Positions 1 to 9,997 of a DNA stretch of 64,000 nucleotides are shown here, piece after piece. Source of the stretch: Cladobotryum mycophilum (taxonomy: Eukaryota > Ascomycota > Sordariomycetes > Hypocreales > Hypocreaceae); assembly GCA_036429605.1 (NCBI GenBank), contig CM071590.1:1116001-1180000 (forward strand), written 5' to 3'. The notes beneath the pieces were generated by a model. It was not told the DNA's origin. It worked only from the letters and a program-made list of their open reading frames with translations, and did no database searches. The position numbers were made by a program, and so were the translations under genes. Positions within the stretch are counted from its first letter, which is position 1, and the number at the start of each line of letters is the position of its first letter.

Positions 1-504
1 CTAGTGGGGCTCAGCACCGAACAGTTATCATGGGGTTCATGACTATTAAAGTGCTTCTGGGCATTTTTCGTACCTATTGCTCTGATCTCGAGTTATTCTT
101 TCATGTACTTCTCTGGGAATGTCTCCGTTGCAGCCGGGGGCTGCTAGAAAAGTCTATGTACAAGCCTGCGATCGGACTATGAGGCTGGTATACAGGAGAC
201 TGCAGATGCTAAACTTGCTCACACGAGTAAGGGGGAAACAGGGGGTTTGGGTTTATATTGAAGGAACTCCCATCGGAATCTCATGACGGGAAGGTGTGCT
301 GCACGCGAATGCGAGAGATTTTGTTTCCCATGTACAGGGATGAACTGTTTACCAGGACGCTGCAAGGCGCGGACATATATGGTTCAACACTGCAAGCATT
401 TGGACTTTCAGAGCACCAACGCGGAAAATGCTTATTATTGACTATGTGAGAGGTGACTCTAAATAGCACGGAACTGACCACCACCACCTACATACACCGC
501 CAGC
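1..504. other. Left-edge noncoding stretch
   Basis: I see no convincing coding frame here. The short open frames lack family motifs and plausible splice partners. It lies downstream of the UstYa gene and presumably holds its 3' UTR. The neighbouring cluster genes, if any, would be outside the window. Confidence 0.4.
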
Positions 505-1754
505 TCAGTTGTGTCCCCATTTATCCGCCCCTGTGACAGGAGGTCCATGTGGTGGTACTGGGTAATCATGTTCGTAATCCAGGACGGTTTTTGCAAGCCC
601 CGGCGCGGGCCGCCAGCTGGGATTACGCGTCTGCCTTGGAACGCCTCCATTATCGTGCTTCTCCACCCATTCTAGCAGTTTATCGAACTTGCGGCACTTG
701 TGCATGGTGTTGAAGTCGGGATGCGGGGTGTGGTGCGTCAGGACCCAGTTGGACGTGACGGGGGTGACATCGCCCGCGCACATGATGAACTGGCGGAGGT
801 AATCGACGCAGTGGTCTAGAGAGCAAGGCAAGGAAAAAGGAGCTGTGTCAGTGGCATGCATCCATGGATTAGGGCAATGGTTGGCAGGGGGCTTGTTAGA
901 CGCACCGACATGATTGAAGAGCAGCTTATCCGTCACCTCGAATGTGATTGGCAAATTTTCGGGCCGTGAGTAATAATCGGCATAGACGACCTTTCGGATG
1001 AAGTCCTGTTGAAAAAAGGTCAGCAAGAGTGTTCTTGTCACTGGTAGATCCGGACAATGTCAGTACCAAGCAGTGGAGCTGGTGGAAAACCTCGATCTCG
1101 ACCATAATCCCACCCCCATCTCCTTGGGATACGGTATACCCGAGTGCGTCTTGTTCAGCTCCGCAAGGTGTTCCACGGGCATGGAGATTGGGTGGACTGG
1201 TTATGCAAAAGTAAGCCCAGAGCACAATAGTAGGAGCAGCAATGAATGGATTCGAGTTTACTCACTTCTGCCAACTCGCTGCCAGGCCGCATCAAGTTCT
1301 GGGCGAGGATGCTCCTTGTACACGTTTTCAGCGTCAAGCTCTGCCTCGAACTGATAGTCATACAATTCAACTGCCTCTAGCATGGGCGCTGTGCTTCGGG
1401 TCAGTTTGCTCGAAGCTGGTTAGAACGTGATGAACAACTTACAGTAGCTCGAAGTCATGCGGATGCGCTCCCGCTCAGTGCATCCAGGCCGTAGCGCATA
1501 TCCCAGCACCCCACCCACAAACATGATGGATATAATCTGCAGACTGAGTGAGATCCATCTCCGCACAGTTGAGACACTGGGTATCAGTTTCCTTGATCGT
1601 CGGGGGGATCATCTTCCCCAGTCCACGTCGGTGTTGATAGCGATGTCGATTCAAGATCATCTTCAGACCTGTCGTAATAGCCTAGAAGCTTTTTGTTTTC
1701 GATATCGAGGCTTGGGCGACCTCTTTCTGTACCGGACGCCGTACCAACAGCCAT
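505..1754 (-). CDS. UstYa-family (DUF3328) oxidase, frame broken by two 1-base gaps
   Basis: UstYa proteins are membrane-anchored oxidases that cyclise dikaritin-type ribosomal peptides. I resolve five exons: 1754-1443, 1388-1266, 1196-1067, 1005-906 and 815-505. Exon 1 gives an acidic cytosolic N-terminus and one membrane span (IISIMFVGGVLGYAL). Exon 2 carries the family signatures SPMLEAVE and PRPELDAAW. Exon 3 ends in the first HxxHC motif (EVFHQLHC), and exon 5 opens with the second (DHCVDYLRQ). Both catalytic histidine motifs are intact. The exons sum to 976 nt, so two bases are missing: one near the G run at 1602-1607 and one near the C runs at 1109-1117. Because housekeeping genes in the window show the same defect, I treat these as sequence errors, not decay. 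Length would be about 325 aa. It shares its strand with the repeat precursor 1.2 kb upstream. Confidence 0.85.
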
Positions 1755-2988
1755 TTTTATGAGTTTGAGTGAGTCTGAATAAAGGCAAATAATGATAACC
1801 ATACTTGATACAAAATACGGAACGCCTGTGATATTCAAGTATTTGATAGTATCGTATATAAGGCAGGTCGGATTTTGGTATTGGGGTTCGGAACCTGTTA
1901 AGGCGTCCGGGTTGGTCCACGGCCGAGTTGAGTCCGCAAATGTAACCCCACGCTCGGAATTGAGGAACGGTAGAATGAATACAACGGCAGCTATCCGAAC
2001 CGAGATGCATACGACTTGATACAGGCACATCGGATCGCCGTGGAATATTATATCAGGCTCTTGCCCTTATAGAGTCTTTGGAATCGGAAAATCTTATCCG
2101 TCAGACTTTCGGTTCAGAGACTTGGATTCGAGCTTGGAAGCTACTCGGCTCACGAAGCACCACAGTAGACTGGATTGCGTGCCGTGACGAGATACCCATG
2201 TAGCGAATGTGGTCACAGGCCCAATATTTGTCCGCTTGTTAATAACCATGGTTTACGATTCAACCAGATACGTAAAACAAAAACCATCTACCTAGTTACG
2301 GTTTCGGTCAGGGTTGGACTCATTCCTGTGGTAGAAAATGGGACATTGATCATCCGCATGGACCGAGCAAATTACATCTCAAGTTCCCCAAGAGTGAGAT
2401 TCATAGGCATGAATGGCGAGGAAATGGTATTTTTGTGTGAATTCTCTATTGTTACAAAGCCTCCATTTCCTATCGCCAACTCTGCAACGCAAACCGTGAA
2501 ATGCACTAAGATTTGGCCGTTCATCTTGTTCTCACACAGTAGTAAGCATAGGTACTCGTTTGAGTAGAGTCTCTGAATCTGGTGCATATGTATCATCAGG
2601 GGTTGAATCAGCCTGGTAGATCTTGTCGAGAGATTTGACTTTCTTCGTTGTTCACACCCCAGACTCTTTGCTGCATGGTATAACTGCCAGGCGTTGAGTA
2701 CGAAATAGATCACCTGCATGGACATTAAATCGTTTTCTGCGGGGTTTCATTCTCAAAAGTAGCTGCTAGGGATGGTATGGCGAGATGTCGAAATGCGTTT
2801 CTATTGTCTCATTTGGAAAGCTAAAGGAAGATAGATAACAAAGCCACCCTCCTATGTCCTGCACGCAGCCTAGTTCCGTAAACGCTCTTTCTATATCACC
2901 AGCATCGAAGCCTGTACGCAATTTCTCGCGTTGAAGGTTATAAGCTCCCCAGCGTGAATGGAAGGGCTGTGCCGTCGAATACCCGTTA
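1755..2988. other. Intergenic, UstYa to RiPP precursor
   Basis: No supportable gene. It should contain the UstYa promoter (reading leftwards) and the 3' UTR of the precursor. An open frame at 2175-2567 (+) has no recognisable domain. Confidence 0.4.
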
Positions 2989-3274
2989 TTAATACTTCTG
3001 CTTGCCGGGAACCACGGTATCGCCATGAGCATCACGCCTGTTGTATTTCTGCTTATCGGGAACCACAATATCGTCACTGCGCTTTGCATAGTGCTCCTTG
3101 TCAGGGACCACGATATCTTCAGCGCGAGAAACTAGATCCGCACTATTTGACTCGTCATCAGCTTTTTGTAGAGGTGGAGGGTAAATGAAGTGCCTACGGA
3201 TGGGTCGCTGGGAGGGCAAGGGCCATGGCAGATGAGGCCAATGCGGCTGCGGCGAAAGTTTGAGAGAACCGCAT
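2989..3274 (-). CDS. Candidate dikaritin-type RiPP precursor, three core repeats
   Basis: Two exons, 3274-3198 and 3142-2989, joined over a 55-nt GT-AG intron with a GCTGATG branch-like site, give 76 aa. Exon 1 encodes a signal peptide starting MRFSQTFAAAAL and ending near an ALA-L site. Exon 2 encodes three repeats with the shared pattern (I/T)VVP(D/G)K(E/Q)(H/K)Y. They are separated by Kex2-like KR and RR pairs and preceded by a single-basic VSR. Each repeat ends in one tyrosine. This signal peptide, acidic spacer, short core and dibasic site layout is that of ustiloxin- and epichloecyclin-type precursors, and the UstYa gene beside it on the same strand strengthens the case. That Tyr is oxidatively linked to an upstream Ile, Thr or Val is inference from known UstYa chemistry. 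A non-cyclised secreted peptide, such as a pheromone-like one, is the main alternative. Confidence 0.8.
3198..3274 (-). other. Signal-peptide exon of the RiPP precursor
   Basis: ATG at 3274-3272 opens a 25-codon hydrophobic Ala-rich leader (residues 2-21) typical of fungal secretion signals. The reading frame meets a stop just past the exon, so without the 3197-3143 intron the core repeats cannot be joined to it. The intron is what decides this start. Confidence 0.75.
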
Positions 3275-3979
3275 AGCTTGGACAGGTTATGAATTGTTGC
3301 TAACAATTTTATAATTGATAGAATATTGACTCAAATGAGATGTTTGATTTGTTCTACGAATGTTGTCAAAGTGTCCGCCGCGTGGCTCTCTATATAACCT
3401 TGAGACGTGATGACAATCTCAAACCCGGCTGTGTATTGCAATGCACCACATCTTGAAGCAATCGCGAACCGATTCCGGTGTGCTACGCCAGAAACCGACG
3501 ACCGACACCTTCGGTAAAGATACCAAGAGCCTTATGGACACACCGAGGTAGCTTTCATTGGACCGGGACACTAACAAAGGCGGAAGATATCTCTCCTTAG
3601 ATCAAATCGAGCTTGACCAGTAAATACGGAGCAATTATGCGGTCCGACTGGCTGGTATCCATGTTGTAGATCCCTCCGTTGCACCAAAGATCAGTGACAA
3701 TCGGTTTGCGGAATGTGCGGGTAACAACGTTACAACAACCCCATACGACGCTGTTGGACGCTGTTAGACGCCGCATCCTTTGTTCTACTCCTAACACCAC
3801 GATTTGACAGGACTACAAGGCACGGCGAATTGGCCACATTGCATACATTAGCTATTCAATTAAACCCTTGCAGCAGCAGTGGTATTTAGGTTGCTCCTCT
3901 ATTCTCCATGGGCTGCCTCTGAGCGATTTACATCCTAACCCAAATCCCCCAGATCATCGTGTATATCTCAGTCTTAAAG
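3275..3979. other. Divergent intergenic region, precursor / GNAT
   Basis: This region separates the leftward precursor from the rightward acetyltransferase, so it should hold both promoters. No further coding sequence is seen. Confidence 0.5.
3391..3397 (-). promoter_or_regulatory. TATA-like box upstream of the precursor
   Basis: TATATAA on the + strand reads TTATATA on the minus strand, about 117 nt upstream of the precursor ATG. Distance and orientation suit a core promoter for a strongly expressed small gene. No other core element was assigned. Confidence 0.35.
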
Positions 3980-4766
3980 ATGTCCAAGTACGAAATTTCT
4001 GCATGCACCGTCCAAGATCATGAGGCTCTCGCAAACAACAACATCAAAGCCTGGTGGAGCGATCAGCATTGGACTATTCCATGGCGCCACAGGACCCGCG
4101 AGCATGTCATTGAGCAAGTGATCAAGCGTATGCCACGCACGCTGCTAGCCGATCGCACGTTCAAGCGGCACCAAAAGGCAGTAGACCCTGAAACAGGCCG
4201 TTTACTAGGTTGTGCTCGCTGGACACTGCCTCTTTCGCACGCAACCAATGCGGACGGCACGCCAGCATGGCCAGAGGCATTGGTCCCAGCGGTTAGTCCG
4301 GAGGAAGAGGCTGAAATCAACCGAGTTGCTGAGACTGCCATCTGGGATCCGAATGAGGAGTCAGACGTGTTGTTTGCACCAATCAATAAGATCGAGAAGG
4401 AGCTTATGGGCGATAAGCCTTATATGCGTAAGGAAACATATCCGACCCCAGGTTTCAATATGTCAATGGAAAAGAAACATGTCTAACTCTAAACAACTTA
4501 CAGTTCTAGTCTTGCTGGCTGTTAATCCAGAGGACCAGGGCAAGGGAGTGGCTACCGCATTGGTAGAAAGTGGTATCAGGGCAGCAGAAAAGTTGGGCTT
4601 GGATATCTTCATTCTTGCCTTCAAAGCCGGACTAGGAGTGTACAAGCGGCTTGGTTTCCGCGTCCTGCAAGAGTATATCCAGGATGATTCCATGTACGGC
4701 GGCACAGGCGACCATCGCGTTTATTATATGACGAACGAAAAGAATCGTGTCCCTACTGAGGCATGA
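3980..4766 (+). CDS. GNAT-family N-acetyltransferase
   Basis: Two exons, 3980-4451 and 4504-4766, with a 52-nt intron (GTTTCA...CTAAC...TTACAG), encode 244 aa. I start at the ATG at 3980; the frame is open further upstream but only through a GTG. The acetyl-CoA binding signature appears in exon 2 as AVNPEDQGKGVATALVESG (Q-x-x-G-x-G/A). It is followed by a typical alpha-helix and the GVYKRLGFRVLQ strand. The first half contains the WTIPWRHRTREH and YMRKE segments seen in fungal GNAT proteins that follow a 'GNAT family acetyltransferase' model. The substrate cannot be told. It starts 705 bp from the RiPP precursor, divergently, so a tailoring role is possible but unproven. The frame is intact. 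Confidence 0.85.
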
Positions 4767-6068
4767 CGCTTAGGAAGGCAAGAAGGGGGGACAGTACTGA
4801 ATAATACTTATTAGTGAATCCTCCGCTTCATTTGACTTTAGATAGTTTATATATGAAGCTTATTGAGCTCATGGGCACTAATAATAGCTGTGTATTTGGT
4901 ACCGTAACAACATCTCAAGTCTTTTCCGATAGCATAACCGAAGTCTTTCATCATCGCCGGTTATCGGCTCGGAAAGGTTTGCTGAAAGGTTTCGTAGGTA
5001 GACTTTTCTTAACATTGTAAACATGCTATGCAAACACCCTGCCATGCTAGGTTCCCATCGGCAAGTATAATTGCACGTTGGACGGGAGGTTCAAGCAAAG
5101 ACCTGGCATTCGCTGCATAAACCTTTCCCATCACAGCGCACTTCCAAGTTTGCGGGCCTTGCAACGGTTACAAGCCCCACGCCTCCTAGTGATCCGTTGC
5201 GTCGGCGGCAATATCCGTGCTTGCTTGGCAGGTCTGCTAGCACTTGCGTTGGACGTCTCTGTGGAGGAGTAAGCGGAACGTGAGGAAGTAAAGAAGCACT
5301 ACAAACACCAGAACCACGAGGTCTCACACCAAAGTTTCTATATGACATACAATGGGTAAGGCCTCTTTATCTTGGCCAAAGGAGCATGTATATATATTAG
5401 TATACATTTATATACAACATACTTGCTCTCGTTGGTTGAAAACCTCACCGCCTGCCAGTCTGATGTACAATCGGTGCGACAAACATTCAACAGACGGCCA
5501 ACATACGAACAGCGGGTAGACCATCTTCCTGATATCTTTTCCGCCTCACCTATTCCTGTTATCCAGCGTGAAGGCGGATAAACAGGATACATACTGATAT
5601 TCACACCTATGACTGTATCGATCGATACAGTAAAGGGTATCCATATTCATACTATTTCATCTAGCTATTAGAAGCTAATCCGACCATGACCTTCACGAAC
5701 TGATAGAAGGGCTCATTTACTGCCAAGAGTGCGCGACAAGTTAATTTGGCTTCGAGCTTGACACCGCTTGTTGGTGTAGGACAGGACCTGGGGCGTTTGT
5801 TTGTACGCCGTAAATGTCCACCTCACGCAGCTCCCGATAATATCTATGGATCCTTTACTGGCTCTGTTTGCTCTTTTGGGGACTGCAGCGCGGAGTAGCC
5901 GCTGCTATTATTTTCCACAATTGATGTATATATGCATGGATATCAATATCCTTATTGGCAGATTTGCACTGTCGTAAGCGATGAAGGAAACCAGCCCCAC
6001 AAACATCGTTACAGTCTACATGGAATCCCTTCCTTCTCCAATCCTTCTCCATCCATCCCGCAAATCAT
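4767..6068. other. Gene-poor stretch
   Basis: No supportable gene. AT-rich patches such as tatatatt repeats near 5388-5415 and short random frames only. Confidence 0.4.
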
Positions 6069-6378
6069 GTACTCGAGGGCCCTTTCGACAGAGCCGCTGC
6101 GCCCCCGTGGTGGCTCGGCGGGCACTAATTCACCTCTATACATGGTGGGTACGCTGGACGGTGTTTGCTTTTCGAATGACACGGAAATTGAGGATGACCT
6201 TCCTTTCTATGCCATGACATGCCCAAGTACTGTCCGGTTTGAAAATGCCGAGTATCGTGGCGTCATGCCTGGCTTCAGGCTGGGGGATCTTGCACCAGAA
6301 GAGGCAGAGAAGGTGAATAAATTAGACCATTCTAGTTTCGCTGGACCAACTCTCAGCGAACTTTGCATTGAAGGGTGA
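6069..6378 (+). other. Unrecognised open frame, possibly a gene remnant
   Basis: An ATG-initiated frame of about 102 codons with reasonable composition (for example DTEIEDDLPFYAMTCP and LGDLAPEEAEKVNKLD) ends at a TGA. The same frame then stays open for about 50 more codons, to roughly 6530. I recognise no family. It could be a degenerate gene upstream of the GGPP synthase, an exon broken by a base error, or chance. Confidence 0.25.
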
Positions 6379-6903
6379 GGGATTCTTGGCTCGAACGGTG
6401 AGACCCCTGGCGGAAGAGGGCTGGATGTGGCCTTTGGTGTGGCCGGTGCCGATTCCGGATCAAGGCCGAGAATAAACTCACCGGCTACTGAATTGGTGGT
6501 GGACGCTGAGGAAGAGGGGAAGTTATATTGACCCAGAGTTAAAGTCGCATGTGTCTTCCGTCAATAGGCTATCCTGACCTCCAAGGGCGGAGCTCGACTT
6601 GCCCTACAGATTTGACCCTGTAATGTGAGGGATAGAGGATTTGCTGACCTGGAAGATTTGAACCAACTGCACTTGGTGTGGAATATATAATATACATCAT
6701 CCTCAAACTGGATTCGAGCCTAAATTAAAGGGTCATACAGCACCTTGGCAATCTAAATTTGTGCAACCACAATCTATTTTCGGAGATGTCTCCTTTGGGT
6801 ATGTTGTAGGCCATAATTTTCGAACCCTTAAGAACAACGGACAGCATCACAAATTGGTTCCCTGAAGTTATCAAGGTGCCCAAGATCAACTAAACTTATC
6901 ACC
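6379..6903. other. Intergenic upstream of GGPP synthase
   Basis: Presumed promoter of the GGPP synthase. A TATATAATATA stretch lies near 6684-6695. The stretch CTGGATTCGAGCC near 6708 resembles a tRNA T-arm, but no cloverleaf forms around it. Confidence 0.4.
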
Positions 6904-8403
6904 ATGAGTGCTCGTCGCGCGGCCATGGCAAATGCCAAAGCCATCAAGCGCAAATTCCACCACTTGGAACAGCAAAAGATCTCAGAACAGTTGATATGGC
7001 CTGTTAATAGGAACACCCGGCTCATACCCAATCCAAGAGGCACTCTCGAAAACCAGCCTACACGGGAGCCAGACAATGTCCAGCAAAGTCGTGGGCAAGA
7101 GGAAAGTATATCGTCAGAGCTGAACCATGTCCCATGGCTAGCTACATACACTCAATTACCAGATAAAGTATACCGTCCAAGACCACAGGGACATTGAATG
7201 AGCTGAAGCTTATAGTTATAGCTTGCCCTTGAACCATTCCACTACATCTCCTCCCTACCTTCCAAAGGAATCCGCAAATTGGCCATCGAGGCACTAGACA
7301 TATGGTACAAAATTTCACAAGAGTCACTCGATGTTATACATTCTGTCATCGATATGTTGCACAGCTCGTCGCTGATGTGAGTTCCACTGTGTTGGCTATT
7401 ACATGACAGGTCTCTGCTAACGTGATGTCCCTCCAATCCTAGGATCGATGACATTGAAGACAATTCTACCCTCCGCAGGGGATACCCCGCCGCGCACATG
7501 GTCTTTGGAACAAGCCAGGCGCTCAACTCTTCAACTTACTTGTTTATCAAGTGCCTCAATGAGGTCCAGAAGCTATCTCCCGGCGCAGTGAGCATCTTTG
7601 CTGGTAATTCATCGTCTTGAAGCTATTTTCTAGACATGTTGTGTTAAAGCGTCCTACAGATGAGTTACGCAACCTTTATGCCGGCCAAGCATACGATCTC
7701 CATAGAACGTTCCTCACAGAATGTCCTACAGAAGAAGAATACATCAGCATGATTGATGGGAGTAGGGAACACCACACTCTCCACTCTCAATAGACTACTA
7801 ATGATCACCATAGAGACAGGAGGACTCTTTAGAATGGCTAGCCGACTCATGAGATCAGAAGCGACACAGAACAAGCAAGTAAACCCCAACATATTCCATT
7901 AAAACTACTTATTAACTCCAATACAGGGACCTCGAAGTAGAAGAACTCCTCACAATCATGGGGAGATTCTTCCAAATCCGAGACGATTACCTAAACCTCC
8001 TTTCCATAGACGTAAAAACAACCCCCTCCCCCCCTTTTTTCTCTCTTTTCTTTCCAGACAAACAATTTAACAAAAAAGTCAGTATACCTCCCAGAAAGGA
8101 TCATTCTCAGACCTTGACGAAGGAAAGTTCTCCTTCATGCTCATCCACGCCCTCAACACCGCCAAAGACACACAGCTCAAAAGCCTCGTGCAAATGCGCA
8201 GCAGGCAAGGAAACCTATCCCCCGAGCAAAAGACGCTAGTCATGAGCCACCTGAGAGGCTCCAAGAGCCTCAAGTACACGTTCAAAGTGCTCTGTGACCT
8301 TCAGCGTGAAGTTGAAATCCAGTTGGAGGGCATAGAAGCAGTCGAGGGTGTGGAGGGGAACATGTTGATAAGGGCGATTATGGAGAGATTGAGAATTGGG
8401 TGA
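6904..8403 (+). CDS. Geranylgeranyl diphosphate synthase (secondary-metabolism type)
   Basis: This trans-prenyltransferase condenses IPP with allylic diphosphates to GGPP. Seven exons: 6904-7167, 7222-7376, 7443-7603, 7660-7761, 7814-7874, 7927-8011 and 8095-8403. They sum to 1137 nt (378 aa) with every phase consistent. Landmarks in order: YISSLPSKGIRK, the first Asp-rich motif DDIEDNSTLRRG, the QALNSSTYLF helix, KTGGLFRMASRLM, the second Asp-rich motif IRDDYLNL, and DLDEGKFSFMLIH. The intron after exon 5 fits only with a GC donor (AA|GCAAGT). The first about 90 residues are not conserved and unusually long; such a linker resembles the region before the prenyltransferase half of chimeric terpene synthases, but no cyclase domain is visible upstream. 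Primary-metabolism GGPPS is the alternative, but the isolated accessory setting argues for a pathway-specific copy. Confidence 0.9.
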
Positions 8404-8583
8404 TACAACTTCGAAACCCCAAAAACAAGGACATAGGAAATAAATAGACAATCTTTTTGTGTGAAATTCTCTCCTCATCATGATGATAGCTTGATGATGA
8501 TGATGGGATTTATATCTTTAGATACCTCGAACGGGGTTATTGGCTGATCTCGTGAGGATACCAAGAGGCATCTGAGCATCCCC

Positions 8584-9997
8584 TTAGATGAAGATGGCAA
8601 ACAGGACGGATCCGAAAAGAGTTGCCATTGCGGCACCAGTCTTTGAGCCTGCACCTGTAAAGTAGACGGGAGGGGGAGCCTGGGTGGAGCTGATACTGAT
8701 CCATTGTGAAATGGAACATTGATGGTGCCAGCCTCATCGGCATCATCAGCATCGGCATCGTCAGCATCAGCATTGGCATCAGTCTCAGCATTGACATCGA
8801 CGCCGACATCATCGGCATCAGCATCGGCATCGGCATCGGCATTGATATCAGCATTAACGTCGGGGTTGGCACCAGCATCAGTCTGATCAAAATCCGCCAG
8901 TGCAGGCGAATCTTGGCTCTTTTCCTCGGCAGCGGGCTCCTTTTCTGCAACAACGCTCTCATCGGATGCATCCGCTCCAGCCTCCTGTTGCTCAACAGCT
9001 TCCTCACTAGGCACAGCTGCGACATCCTGCTGCTGTTCGACTGGGCTCACGGCAGATTCTTCCCCGTATCGCGAGCCATTAGCTGGGAAAGGATAGACGG
9101 ACCACTGTGGGCCTTTTGGTCGAGGCCTCCATCCCGTCGTCTCATTTTCCTTCTTCGAGGCATGATAGAACACTTGTTTCGCAAAGTCCAACATTTTAGG
9201 GGGCGCTGTGACGGAGGGAGCCAGGCCGGTGGCTGCGGCAGTTGACTCTGCGTCTCCCAAGGTCAAGCGAAAGATCTCAGGGGCTGAGGCTGTGGTTTCT
9301 GGACGTGAAGGGAAGCTCTTAACGTAAGCCCCGAATTCGCCGGCAGCTTCTGCATCATTTAAAACGCCAATTACAAGCTCGCTGTAATCTGCGGTTGGGC
9401 TCCGGGCCTTCCAGGCATCAGCGAGTCTCTTCCTAAAGACAGGCCCTTTGGCCCAGTCGTGAATCCTCCTAACCATAGCCGGGTCATTTCGAGTATAGCT
9501 GGAAAGCCACTGTAGGACTCCAGGAGCCAGGTCTGTGATCTGAGGAAGAGCAGGGCCTGTACTGGTAGGAACCCATTGTGAGAACAGAGGGGTGGGGCCG
9601 GTGGTAGTGGTGGCATCAAGCTTTAATTGCCTGAGTGCTTCTCGCAATCTTTTGAGAAAGCTCCTCAAGGTCTCGATTCGAACCCTCCTGCCCGTGGCTG
9701 TAGGAGCGCAAGATGTTGTCTCACGAGGAGGTGGTGTCGGTTTTGTAATGGTCGGCATGCCGATTTCAAGGAAGTTTGAAGGCGCTGTCAGTTGAGGGGC
9801 TGCGTCTTCGTCCACGGGAATGGCGGTGGGGGTGGGAAGACAGGCCGCATTAGCACCGAAGTCCATAGTGCTCCTTGTTCCGTTGATGATGTAGGCGTCG
9901 CCACAATCACGGTAGTCCTAGTCTGTGAGGGCGGCACAAGACCAGCGACGGCAACTTGGCCGAGGAGTATGCAGCGGATCAGATCCTTGACATACAT
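8584..9997 (-). CDS. Secreted GPI-anchored Asp/Ala-rich protein, two 1-base gaps
   Basis: I propose a start at 9997 (MYVKDLIRCILLGQVAVAG, a signal peptide) and a stop at 8584. The C-terminus in that final frame (GAGSKTGAAMATLFGSVLFAIFI) is a classic GPI-attachment signal: small residues, then a hydrophobic tail. Between them lies a mostly continuous frame (9866 to about 8690). It has an unrecognised globular part (LPQITDLAPGVLQWLSSYTR and QVFYHASKKENETTGWRP), then a low-complexity acidic region of Ala-Asp, Asn-Ala-Asp and Val-Asp repeats encoded by a GCATCG/GCATCA microsatellite (about 8720-8870). Joining the signal, body and GPI frames needs one missing base near 9866-9925 and one near 8672-8690. 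The span of 1414 nt plus two becomes divisible by three (471 aa). Read without those corrections it is a 462-aa orphan with neither a signal peptide nor an anchor. Function unknown; probably cell surface. Confidence 0.65.
8720..8870. repeat. GCATCG/GCATCA hexamer-like microsatellite (coding)
   Basis: Imperfect tandem ATCGGC/ATCAGC-type units encode alternating Asp and Ala on the minus strand within the GPI-anchored protein. Such arrays are prone to length variation between strains. Confidence 0.7.

Noticed and set aside
505..1754. UstYa gene as a pseudogene
   Set aside because: The same single-base slips occur in LEU2 and S-formylglutathione hydrolase, and all motifs and splice sites are intact.
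6690..6730. tRNA T-arm-like GGATTCGAGCC
   Set aside because: No acceptor, D or anticodon stem can be paired around it on either strand.
8706..9245. 179-codon frame rich in Ile/Gly/Ser
   Set aside because: Antisense of the Asp/Ala repeat of the GPI-anchored protein; a by-product of the microsatellite.
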